Below, one piece after another: positions 1-8,700 of a DNA stretch of 30,452 nt. The position numbers were made by a program, and so were the translations under genes. Numbering within the stretch: position 1 is the first letter of the stretch; the number at the start of each line of letters is the position of its first letter. Source of the stretch: JAQBDA01 sp041301185 (GTDB taxonomy: Bacteria > Chloroflexota > Anaerolineae > Anaerolineales > UBA4823); contig JBFYSV010000285.1 in NCBI GenBank assembly GCA_041301185.1, forward strand, positions 1 to 30,452, read 5' to 3'. The notes below the pieces were generated by a model that had not been told where the DNA came from, did no database searches, and was given only the letters and a program-made list of their open reading frames with translations.

Positions 1-191
1 CGATGGTCATCGACTTGCGACTGTTCGATGTCTACCGCGGCGAACAAATAGGGTCAGGCAAAAAGAGCCTGGCTTACAGCCTGACTTACCAGGCACCTGA
101 CCGCACGCTGACCGACAACGAGGTGACGCAAATCCGCCAGCGCATTGTTCGGCGGCTGGAGCAAGGGTTGGGAGCAAGACTGAGAACATAA
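1..191 (+). CDS. pheT: Phenylalanyl-tRNA synthetase beta subunit, C-terminal end (partial)
   Basis: Only the last ~63 codons are present; the gene begins upstream of the window, so the first in-frame ATG at base 3 is internal. The visible residues match the ferredoxin-fold anticodon-binding (FDX-ACB) domain that ends bacterial PheT: a strand reading DLRLFDVYRGEQIGSGKKSL, then SLTYQAPDRTLTDNEV, and a closing helix with IRQRIVRRLEQGLGARLR. In the family this cytoplasmic domain contacts the anticodon stem of tRNA-Phe in the alpha2-beta2 synthetase. The stop is TAA at 189-191. The next plus-strand gene begins 56 bases later with its own ribosome binding site. The family call is firm; nothing can be said about the catalytic part. 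Confidence 0.9.
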   Translation, partial: MVIDLRLFDVYRGEQIGSGKKSLAYSLTYQAPDRTLTDNEVTQIRQRIVRRLEQGLGARLRT

Positions 192-247
192 TATAATGCT
201 CCAGCCTGTCCTAACAAGACTTCTAACCTGGAGAAAGGAGATCATTG

Positions 248-553
248 ATGGACCAACGCACTACTGGCATTGTTGCCACCGTCGTTACAGCTTTGCTCTG
301 CGGCTGCTCAGGATTGGTGTGTCTCTTTACTGGAGGCATCACCTCGCTGGTTAGCTTCGTCCCAGATGCACAGATCGATATCTTTGGCAGAACCGACCCC
401 CAAGCCGCTCTCGGTGCTGGGATCGGTTTGCTTTGCATGGGGATCGTCTTCGTGCTGATCCCCGTCCTGGTTGGCTTTTTCACCTTGAGGAAGAAACCGC
501 AACCGGTCTCGCCGATTGTACCCCCGGAAGAGCCGCTCCCTCCGGCTCTTTAG
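248..553 (+). CDS. Small two-helix membrane protein, uncharacterised
   Basis: This is a 101-residue protein with two hydrophobic segments, about residues 8-37 and 55-78, joined by a polar loop containing DAQIDIFGRTDP. It ends in a positively charged and proline-rich cytoplasmic tail (LRKKPQPVSPIVPPEEPLPP). The ATG at 248 is preferred over an in-frame TTG at 245, because AAAGGAG at 234-240 is 7 bases from the ATG. Cysteines in the first helix (LLCGC) do not form a proper lipobox. I do not recognise a named family; similar short proteins seem common in Anaerolineae, but that is from memory. An inverted repeat (AAGAGCCG at 528-535, CGGCTCTT at 543-550) spans the last codons and may help termination. 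Function unknown. Confidence 0.7.
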   Translation: MDQRTTGIVATVVTALLCGCSGLVCLFTGGITSLVSFVPDAQIDIFGRTDPQAALGAGIGLLCMGIVFVLIPVLVGFFTLRKKPQPVSPIVPPEEPLPPAL

Positions 554-582
554 AGCCATACCTCAACTGATTTGCATGATTT

Positions 583-601
583 GCGGCGGTGAACCCGCCG
601 C
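583..601. terminator. Hairpin between convergent genes, possible bidirectional terminator
   Basis: GCGGCGG (583-589) and CCGCCGC (595-601) form a perfect 7-bp GC stem with a 5-base loop. It is flanked by ATTT on the left and TAAAT on the right, which can extend the pairing past one mismatch. It lies in the 55-base gap between the plus-strand membrane protein and the minus-strand methyltransferase-reductase gene. T-tracts are short on both sides, so efficiency is uncertain. Confidence 0.5.
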
Positions 602-608
602 TAAATCT

Positions 609-2498
609 TTAAACCAGACCTTCGATGATCTCGGCTGCCAGATCGTAACGACCGAATTGAGGCATCAGGTAGACCCCCGCTGCCCAGGATTTCATTTGCT
701 CGACCAGCTCCAGGGCTACCTGAACACCCTCTGCCGGGGCAGCCTCGCCCGCCTGGGTGATCCGCTCCTGGATGTGCCAGGGGATACTGACGCCAGGGAC
801 CTCATTGTGAAGGAAGGAGGCGTGGCGGGCACTATACAGAGGCAGCACCCCCACCAAGACTGGCACCCGCAGCTCGCCGTGTAGCTCCTGGTAGCGAGCC
901 AGGAATGCCAGCGCCTGTTCAGGCTGGTAGACCGGCTGGGTGAGGAGGAAATCTGCCCCGGCGGCAATTTTGCGCTGCAGGTTTTTGATTTCACGGTCGG
1001 TATCCTGCGGAGCAAGGGTCAGGGCGCAACCGACAAAGTATGAGGTCGGTTGACCGATGTCTGCCCCAGCGTGATCTACTCCCAGGTTGAAATTCTGCTT
1101 GATCAACCTGATCAAACCGGAGGGCACCAGGTCGTAATTGTCCATGGCATCCGGGTAATCACCGATGGACGTCGGGTCTCCCATAACCACGAACACATTG
1201 CGGATGCCCAGAGCATGCGCAGCAAGCAGATCCCCCTGGACACGCAGCAGGTTGCGGCCGCGGGTGGGGAAATGTAGGGTGGTGTCCACCCCAACCGTGC
1301 GCTGCACCAGGTCACATACCGCCCAGGGGCTCATGCGCATGCGCGCCATCGGGCTATCGGCGACGTTGATCACATCTGCGCCAGCCTCCGCCAACAGGCT
1401 CGCCCCAGCGATGAGCTTGTGAGCAGATAGGCCGCGCGGCGGGTCCATCTCAACCGAAACGACAAACTTACCACCAGACAGCTTCTGGGCCAGGCGAGAG
1501 GGGTGCTCGGGAGGTAGATCTTGCTCCTGGCTCTCGGTGGGCATAGCCAGCTCAGCGGGAGAGGGCGCGCAGCCCGTCCCGGCGCCGTCCAGGGCGAGGC
1601 GCATGGCAGCGATATGCTGGGGGGTGGTCCCGCAGCACCCGCCTACCAGGCTGGCGCCCGCCTCGCAGAACGCCAGGGCATACTCGCCAAAGTAATCCGG
1701 GTTGGCGGGATACATGATGCGCCCGCCTACCTGTTCGGGCCAACCGGCGTTGGGCATAGCAGAAAAACGCGGCTGGCGAGGGGCAGTCTCGAACGGCAAT
1801 GCCTGGCGCATCTGGCGCAAGATGCGCCAGATCTGAGCCGGACCACCCGAACAGTTGACGCCGATCACATCCGCGCCGCTTTTCCAAAGCTCCCTGGCAA
1901 TCCGGGCTGGCGATTCTCCCAGCAGGGTCAGATCGTCACGCGTAAAGGTCATTGAAGCGACGAGGGGCAAGCTACACACCATCCGGGCGGCAGCGATCGC
2001 TTGCTGGAGCTCCGCCAGGTCGGTGAAGGTCTCGATGATCAGCAGGTCGGCTCCGGCTTCAGCCAGGGCAGCGATCTGCTCGGCAAACGCCTGGCTAGCT
2101 TGCTCCGGTTGGACGCGCCCGAAGGGCGCCAGGCGCACTCCCAGCGGGCCGATATCCCCGGCAATGAGCACCTCCTTGAAGGAGGCCAGCGCTACCCGGC
2201 GAGCCAGCTCCACTCCGGCGCGATTGACCTCGACAACCTGCCCTTCCAGACCGTGAGCAACCAGCTTGTAACGGTTGGCGCCAAAGGTATTGGTCTGGAT
2301 GATCTGCGATCCGGCATCGATATAAGCGCGGTGGATCTCGGCGACCAGAGCCGGGCGAGACAGGTTGAGCGCGTCCAGGCACTCGTCGAAGTTGAGCCCG
2401 CGGGCATTCAGCAGGGTACCCATTGCGCCATCGCTGAGTAAAGGCACGCGGGATGACTCTAACAGGGAGAGAAAGCGATTGCCTGGCTGAGCATTCAC
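609..2498 (-). CDS. Bifunctional homocysteine S-methyltransferase / methylenetetrahydrofolate reductase
   Basis: This 629-residue cytoplasmic fusion joins two methionine-cycle activities. Residues ~10-305 are a zinc-dependent homocysteine S-methyltransferase barrel: DGAMGTLL (23-30), VNCSGGP (214-220) and GGCCGTTP (286-293) supply the expected zinc cysteines C216, C288 and C289. Residues ~340-629 are a MetF-type flavin reductase: E350 in VSVEMDPPRG corresponds to the catalytic acid, and TQPVYQPE (520-527) is a family signature. The layout matches the YitJ type of Bacillus. The likely role is to reduce CH2-THF to CH3-THF and to methylate homocysteine; whether methyl is passed between the domains or comes from another donor such as S-methylmethionine cannot be read here. 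The start is GTG at 2498, with AAGGA about 10 bases upstream and a promoter at 2554-2583. It appears to be monocistronic. Confidence 0.93.
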   Translation of the reverse strand: MNAQPGNRFLSLLESSRVPLLSDGAMGTLLNARGLNFDECLDALNLSRPALVAEIHRAYIDAGSQIIQTNTFGANRYKLVAHGLEGQVVEVNRAGVELARRVALASFKEVLIAGDIGPLGVRLAPFGRVQPEQASQAFAEQIAALAEAGADLLIIETFTDLAELQQAIAAARMVCSLPLVASMTFTRDDLTLLGESPARIARELWKSGADVIGVNCSGGPAQIWRILRQMRQALPFETAPRQPRFSAMPNAGWPEQVGGRIMYPANPDYFGEYALAFCEAGASLVGGCCGTTPQHIAAMRLALDGAGTGCAPSPAELAMPTESQEQDLPPEHPSRLAQKLSGGKFVVSVEMDPPRGLSAHKLIAGASLLAEAGADVINVADSPMARMRMSPWAVCDLVQRTVGVDTTLHFPTRGRNLLRVQGDLLAAHALGIRNVFVVMGDPTSIGDYPDAMDNYDLVPSGLIRLIKQNFNLGVDHAGADIGQPTSYFVGCALTLAPQDTDREIKNLQRKIAAGADFLLTQPVYQPEQALAFLARYQELHGELRVPVLVGVLPLYSARHASFLHNEVPGVSIPWHIQERITQAGEAAPAEGVQVALELVEQMKSWAAGVYLMPQFGRYDLAAEIIEGLV

Positions 2499-2553
2499 GA
2501 TATATTATCCTTGACTACCCAAAGATTTAGGGTGCACCACCCTGGTCTACGGG

Positions 2554-2583
2554 AGTGTATCACAACGCCAGGAGGGCTGTCAA
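2554..2583 (-). promoter_or_regulatory. Sigma70-like promoter of the methyltransferase-reductase gene
   Basis: On the minus strand, -35 TTGACA (2583-2578, perfect consensus) is followed after 18 bases by -10 TACACT (2559-2554, 4 of 6). The predicted transcript start near 2547 gives a leader of about 50 bases. That leader contains a 6-bp hairpin (AGGGTG at 2529-2534 with CACCCT at 2538-2543) and the AAGGA ribosome binding site. Confidence 0.65.
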
Positions 2584-2597
2584 ATTTGCATGACAGC
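2576..2597. promoter_or_regulatory. Inverted-repeat operator over the -35 box
   Basis: GCTGTCA (2576-2582) and TGACAGC (2591-2597) form a perfect 7-bp inverted repeat with an 8-base AT-rich spacer. The left arm contains most of the -35 hexamer of the promoter at 2554-2583. This is the geometry of a repressor dimer site, plausibly for control by methionine or S-adenosylmethionine status. The regulator is unknown and is not recognisable in this window. Confidence 0.5.
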
Positions 2598-2728
2598 TTG
2601 CTTTACCGATTGAGGCTGGCGGCGCCTGGAACAAATGAGCCGGCTGGAGAGGCTGATCCTCCCAGCCTCTTGGCAGAGATACTTCTTAGCATCAGTTCGG
2701 GATAACAAGATGGGGAATTTTGTGCAAA

Positions 2729-2759
2729 GAGAGGGGCAGGATCGGATCCTGCCCCTCTC
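2729..2759 (-). terminator. Intrinsic terminator of the giant-protein operon
   Basis: GAGAGGGGCAGGATC (2729-2743) and GATCCTGCCCCTCTC (2745-2759) form a perfect 15-bp inverted repeat around one central base. It begins 15 bases past the stop codon of the giant gene. On the minus strand the stem is followed by TTTGCACAAAATT, a weak T-tract. Confidence 0.75.
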
Positions 2760-2773
2760 AGCATGTCAGTCTG

Positions 2774-5700
2774 CTATCGGTAGATCAACGGTAAGAACAA
2801 TTTGGGCGGTTCGCTAGCGTAGATCACGATCAGCTCGGCGCTGGCACTGGCTTGGGTAAGCCCCGATTGGGCAGTTGCCTCGATCTGGTAATCACCCCCG
2901 CGCGGCACCTGTACATCAACCAACAAGACTGCCGTGCTCCTCGCCGGCAGCTCCAAGCTGCCGGCTTGGAAGCGCGCCTCGCCCTCGGGAGAGACCCCGC
3001 CAGAGATCTGAAATGTTGTATTCAAGTTGCCTGTATTGCTGACCACCAGCGAGAACGATGCCGTTAGAGAGCCATCCACCGTCTGCGATCCCGGCTGCCA
3101 GCTGATCTGGACTGCCTGTTTCGCCAAGATACCGATCATTGCGATATCCTGGTTGCGGATACCAGCCTCCGCCTGTGACTGCGCCAGGATGCCCAGGACA
3201 TACTCTTGAGGCAAAGCGAACGCCAGCGGTCCGGCAGTAAGCTGCACAGTTTGCGATTGGCCTGCCGCCAGGCTGAGCAAGCTGGGGGTGACCTGCGCCT
3301 CAAGCGCCAGCCCACCAAACACGCTCAGATCGTAGCTATCGGCGGTTATCCCGGTGTTCGTCACGCGCACCTGCCAGATACCGCTGGCATCTGGCTCTAA
3401 CTGAGATGGACCAGAGATGATCTCCACCTGCACACCGAGGTTACCCACCTGCAGGGTAGCCTCAGCGCTATCCGAGGCACTCCCCGAGCTGGATTGAGCC
3501 GCCACCGTGTAACTGTAGTCACCCGGCGCGGTACCGGCGGGTGGTGTGACCTGGAGCTGCAGGGTCACAGCATTCCCACTTCCAGGCCCAACCAGGACCG
3601 AGCTGACCGATGCGCTGAGCAACGCCAGGTTGGTCTCCCAACCAGGTAGAGCATCCACGCTCAGGTCAAATATATCCGGCTGGCTGCCAAGATTGATGAT
3701 CTGAACGTCAAACAATGTAGGAACCGCCGGTCCGCCGTTTGCCGAAGCAGGGGCAATCGCCACCTGCACTTGCTCCTGGCCTGTCCCGGTCAGGATGGCA
3801 TTAGCCTGGGCACTGCCGAATCCATTTGCCTCTGCAACTTCAACCATGAATGGATTCGGGCCTTCGTGGGTTGCCAGAGCGTTGAAAACCAGGCTGGTCG
3901 AGCTGTTGGCATTGACACTGGTCTGGGATGGCAGGCTGAGCGAGACCAGCCCGCTGCCGGATAGATCATACGTGCGCGCCACGCTTTCCAGGTTGGTGAT
4001 GGTCAGGGTATAGGTCACCGTTTCGCTGGTCAAGACGCTGCGCTCTGCCGGGGAAATCTGGGCTTCCAGCAGTGGGCCGATGACCATCAGCTCAGCGCCA
4101 GCCTGATCGCTAACTCCCAGGTTGGTGCTTACAGCCACATTGAAAGGATAGCTCTCTTCAACCGTGTCCAGGGGTAGCGAGACATCCAATGGCACTGCCA
4201 GGCTGGAACCTGCTGGAACGCTCACCTGATCTGCCAGGCTGATCCATTCAGCAGGCAAACCAGCGGTGCTCAGCTGGTACTCCGCCGGCTGGCTGGACGT
4301 GTTGATCAGCGTCACCAAGAATTCCACGCTGCCGCCAGGCCCTGCCACCCATGTTGGCGGGTCAATCGTTACGATATGCGCCGCGCTGGCGTAGAGAGGC
4401 GGCAGCACCAGCTGGTTTTGACCGCTGGACAGGGTGTATTCAGCGCGGGTGCCCTGGGCAACCAGGCGGGTCTCGCCCGGTTGCATATCAGCCAGCTCGC
4501 TGTTGAACGTCTGCGTGACCTGCTGGCTCTCCCAACCCAGGCTCAAGTTCCAGCCATAGTCTGCTCCTGCCTGGCTGTCCGGCGGGATGTTGAACGTGCC
4601 TGTCAGCACGCTGACTCCCTCCAATCCGACAGTGTGGGTCAGCGCGATCGAGAACACCGGCAGCGGATTGACGAGCTCGGTCTGGGTGCGATAGGTATTA
4701 TGCACCTCCCAGCTATTTGCTTCACTGAAGGGGACGCTCAAGTCGTCGTTGACATTGGTGATATGGTAGCTGTGTTGGTTCCACAACGGGCGAGCCGGAC
4801 CCCACACTCCGTCAAAGCCAAAGACCCGTACCCCACCTTGTGACGCAACCACCACTTCACCATAACCATCCTGGTCCACATCTGCGAAGACAGGGAAATC
4901 CGAGCCGGTTTGGGAGATAATTTCGGGATGCGGCTCGTTGAACAGCACAGCGCCGTCCGTACCGTTGAAAAGCGTGAAACCCTGGGTGGCTCCATTCCAG
5001 GCAACCTCGTAAACGCCGTCGTTATCCAGATCCAACACAGAAGTATTCAAGGGGGAGTTATCCAGAGCCGGGGTCGACCAGAGCAGCGAGCCATCGGCAT
5101 TGACCGCGTAGATACGACCACCATCAAATTCCATACTGGTTACCAGCTCGACCTCACCATCACCGTCCAGGTCTGCAGCAGACACACCGCCAGACCTGCC
5201 GCTATCTAATTGGGTGGACCAGAGCAGACTGCCATCCTCAGCATTAAGCACGTTCAGCCAACCCTCCGATGCAACTGCCACTTCTGGCAGCGCGTCGCCT
5301 CCCGGTTGTTGACCATCTACGTCCACCACAGCTGGTCCACCATAAATATGAAATTGCGTAGCGACAGATTGCGACCAGAGCAGAGTCGGGTTGCCAAAGT
5401 TATATTCATAGGCGTGGATATTTGTTGACCCGGATTCGTGTACCAGGATATCCAGCAGCCCATCTCCATTCAAATCTGCCAGCACAGGCATGCTGAGAGT
5501 GGCAAGGAAAGTCTGCTTCCAGGCCAATTGACCATCCGGTTCGAACACTACCAGGTCATGGTTCATATTGACAACAATCTCCGGTTCTGGATCAGTGTCC
5601 AGGTTGCCGATTGCCGGTGCAGCGAAGAAGACGTGCGACTGGACGGTGTCAGTGTACCAGTAGGTGCTCCCATCGCTGTGGTACACATATATACCTTCGA

Positions 5701-8700
5701 TAGTAGGATGAACGATCTCTGCCCCAGGCTGCCCATCCAGCTCAGCGATTGCCGGAGTACCAACATCCTCAAAACCATTGAAAATATTGTATGGCACACT
5801 CCAGATGATTGGGTCACCATCGCCGGTATCACCGCCATCTCCGCGGAGCAAGAACAACTCACCATTGCTCTGGATGTTGCTGGAGGCAACCACAATTTCA
5901 GGGCTGCCATCGCCCGTTACATCACCCACTGCCACCGGCACGTGCAACCCACCCCAGATCGAGGCACCGCGGGTCTGGTCGCTTTCATACCATTCGACAA
6001 GCGGCCGGAGGGGCCCCAGGGTAGCCGGGTTAGAGGCAAAACCATCTACGCGCATCGTCAGAACATTATGGACGCGGACAACATGCGGTCCATCATCCAG
6101 GCCGGTGTAGTGGAACAACAGGGGCTGCTCCGAAAATGGATAGCTCAAGCTGACCGTGTCTACCAGCTCTCCATCCACGTACACTTCCTGAGTGGAGGTG
6201 TTGTTACGGCTCAATCCATAGAAAGTGAAGGAATCGCCAGTAAACAAATACCAAACATTCGAGTTTGTGTTGGACAGCCCGGAGGATAAGTAATCACCCT
6301 GGATGGCATTGGCACTTAAAGCGTCAGTTCCTGCAGTGCTGTAGTGGAGACGGCCTGAGTCCTGTGCCTTGTGGGCGTTAGCAAAATCATCCGGCATGAG
6401 CGAGCCATCCCATACATCGATATAGTCCAGATACATGTAATTGTTGAGAGGATTGGGTGTATCCAATACAACAATTTCCAGGGTGTGTGTTCCGGTTATC
6501 AGATCTCCGAATTGGAAACTATACAAGTTTTCAGTTGGGCTATTGGAGTCGATAATTCCATAGCTGACGCCATCGATGAACACTTCTCCGTAGCCACCAT
6601 CGCTGCGAGTGCGCACGCCAATACTCACCCATCGCCCCTCAAAACTAAAACTGATCGTATCGTTAAGGGTTGTCGAGCGGAACACAGTACTGTCGCTGGC
6701 ATTTGGTAGCACATTTTGACCCCAGCTTTGAGGCATCGTAAGCATAGGGTAGCCATTGTACAGCATGGCTGGATGATCGGCCTCGTAGCGCACAATGCCT
6801 GTGTAGCTGGGCGGTGTATAGCCCGGCTCGATTGCCGGAGTGACAAAGCCATCTACATGGGCGTTATTGTAATAGCGTTGCACCTGCAATATATGTGGGC
6901 CGGGACCCAGGTTATCGAACGAAATCGTGCGGGTGATATCGGTACTGTTGTATATTTTCGGATTAGCCTGCCACTCGCCATCGATGTAGACGCTTACGCG
7001 ATTGCCTTGGGCATTGGCGAAGGCGATGAAAGTCACCGAATCGCCGGTGAATGGAAACCAGGCGTTCCCGCTCACGTTATTGGTCATATAGGAGCCGCCA
7101 CTCGCGTCTGCGTCGGAGACATCGCTCCAGTCCAGGCTGCGCCACACACGCGGGCTGGTTTGTTCCACCAAACCGTCAGGATAGAGTGTGCCATCCCAGG
7201 TGTCGATATAATCCAGTTTGACCTCTTCACCAATGGCATTCGGGTGAGCGCTGCCCAGTACATTAATGGTCAGAGTATGAGCTGTATCCGCCAGCCCACC
7301 GTAGACATGACTGGCGACAGTGATCTGATTGGAGTATGTATCCACAGTCCCTTGACTCGTCCCATCAATCAAGATCTCTGCCTGGCCCCCGAAGCGATCA
7401 GTGGCAAAGCCAAGGTGGAGCCAGGTTCCGCTGAAAGCGAATGTGGCTGTATCGCCAGGGGTATCCGAGACGGTGTAGCTGCCCTGGCTGGCGTGGCGTG
7501 TCCAGGAAGGATTGGTAACCGCAGTCCAGCTGCCAGTGTATATGATGCTTGCTTCAAGGTCGTCCGTGCGGGTGATAGCATCCGTAGTCTGGGGAGCTTC
7601 CGGCGGCAAAGCGAGGGGCAAAGAAGCATCCGTGCTGGTCAGCAAAGATAGGCTCCCCTCTGCCTGGGGGCTGGTTTCTTCAGGCGGGATGATGACCGGG
7701 GTTAGAAGCTCGCTGGTGATGAGCGTAGTCACCGTGATCGTACCTGGGTTCACCACAACCGGCGAGACGGCATGGCTGATACCCAGCGCCTGACCCACCC
7801 CAAGGTAACCATAGCCAGAGCCATCCGGGATAGGGGCAGTGGCGCCGGCATTGAGCAAGTCCACCGTAACCGTGTACACACCTGCACTCCAACCGGATGT
7901 ATCCACCGACCCGAGGCTATAGCTGCGCGAGCTGCCTGCCAGAATCGTTATGGGGGCGTCCGCGCTATACACAACCCCTCCACCTGCATCCAGGATAGCC
8001 GTGCGCGCGATGGAGGGCATTGCCAGGTTGGCAATATTGCTGATATCCACTGAGATGGTGGTGGAACTAGCCCCGGTTTCCACAAAAGGCGGGTCAGGAT
8101 TGACCGCAGTGAGTTGTACAAAGCGATCCACCACGTTCAGGCGGGCTAATGCAGTAGCCCGGATCCACTCCTCTCCAAGCACACTCACCTCCGCATCCAT
8201 ATCGTAGAGACCGATTGCAGGAAGAGTGAGCTCGGCAGGGATGGCAGTCGTCGCGCCAGGTTGCAGGCTTGGGCTGAAGGTTTCTACCCCGCTTGGGAGG
8301 GTGACCGTCAAAGCGTAGGTGGTTGGCAGCGTGCCCTGATTGGTCAGCTCCAGCGTGTATTGAGCAGGCTGGTTGCTGAGGGTAGCGCTATAGGCTGGCG
8401 TCCAGCGTAAAACAGGCAAATGCCAGCTCACGGCGCAGACTTCGCCCACCAGACTGGTTGAACCTGGCGCGGCTATCGCCTCGCTGAGAGCAGCCAGATC
8501 TGCCAGGATATCGCTGCTCTCGATATGCGCTGCCAGTTGAGCCGCGAGCTGCTCGATAGCACCATCCTGGGTGAGGCTGGACGTGAGTGCCCCTGCGTAG
8601 AGCGCCACAGCCTGCGCCGAATCGACGACATCATCGCGCAGGTCCAGGCTGCAATTTCCTGCCTGGCAAGAAGCCTCCAAACGAACCATCGCCAGAGCAA

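Noticed and set aside
2648..2670. AGAGGCTG/CAGCCTCT hairpin upstream of the methyltransferase-reductase promoter
   Set aside because: A clear 8-bp stem, but it lies outside both predicted transcripts, has no T-tract on either strand and matches no riboswitch; no function can be supported.
5438..7651. Two plus-strand frames of 283 and 311 residues opposite the giant gene
   Set aside because: Their opposite strand is a continuous, domain-rich repeat protein; the frames have no motif or ribosome binding site.
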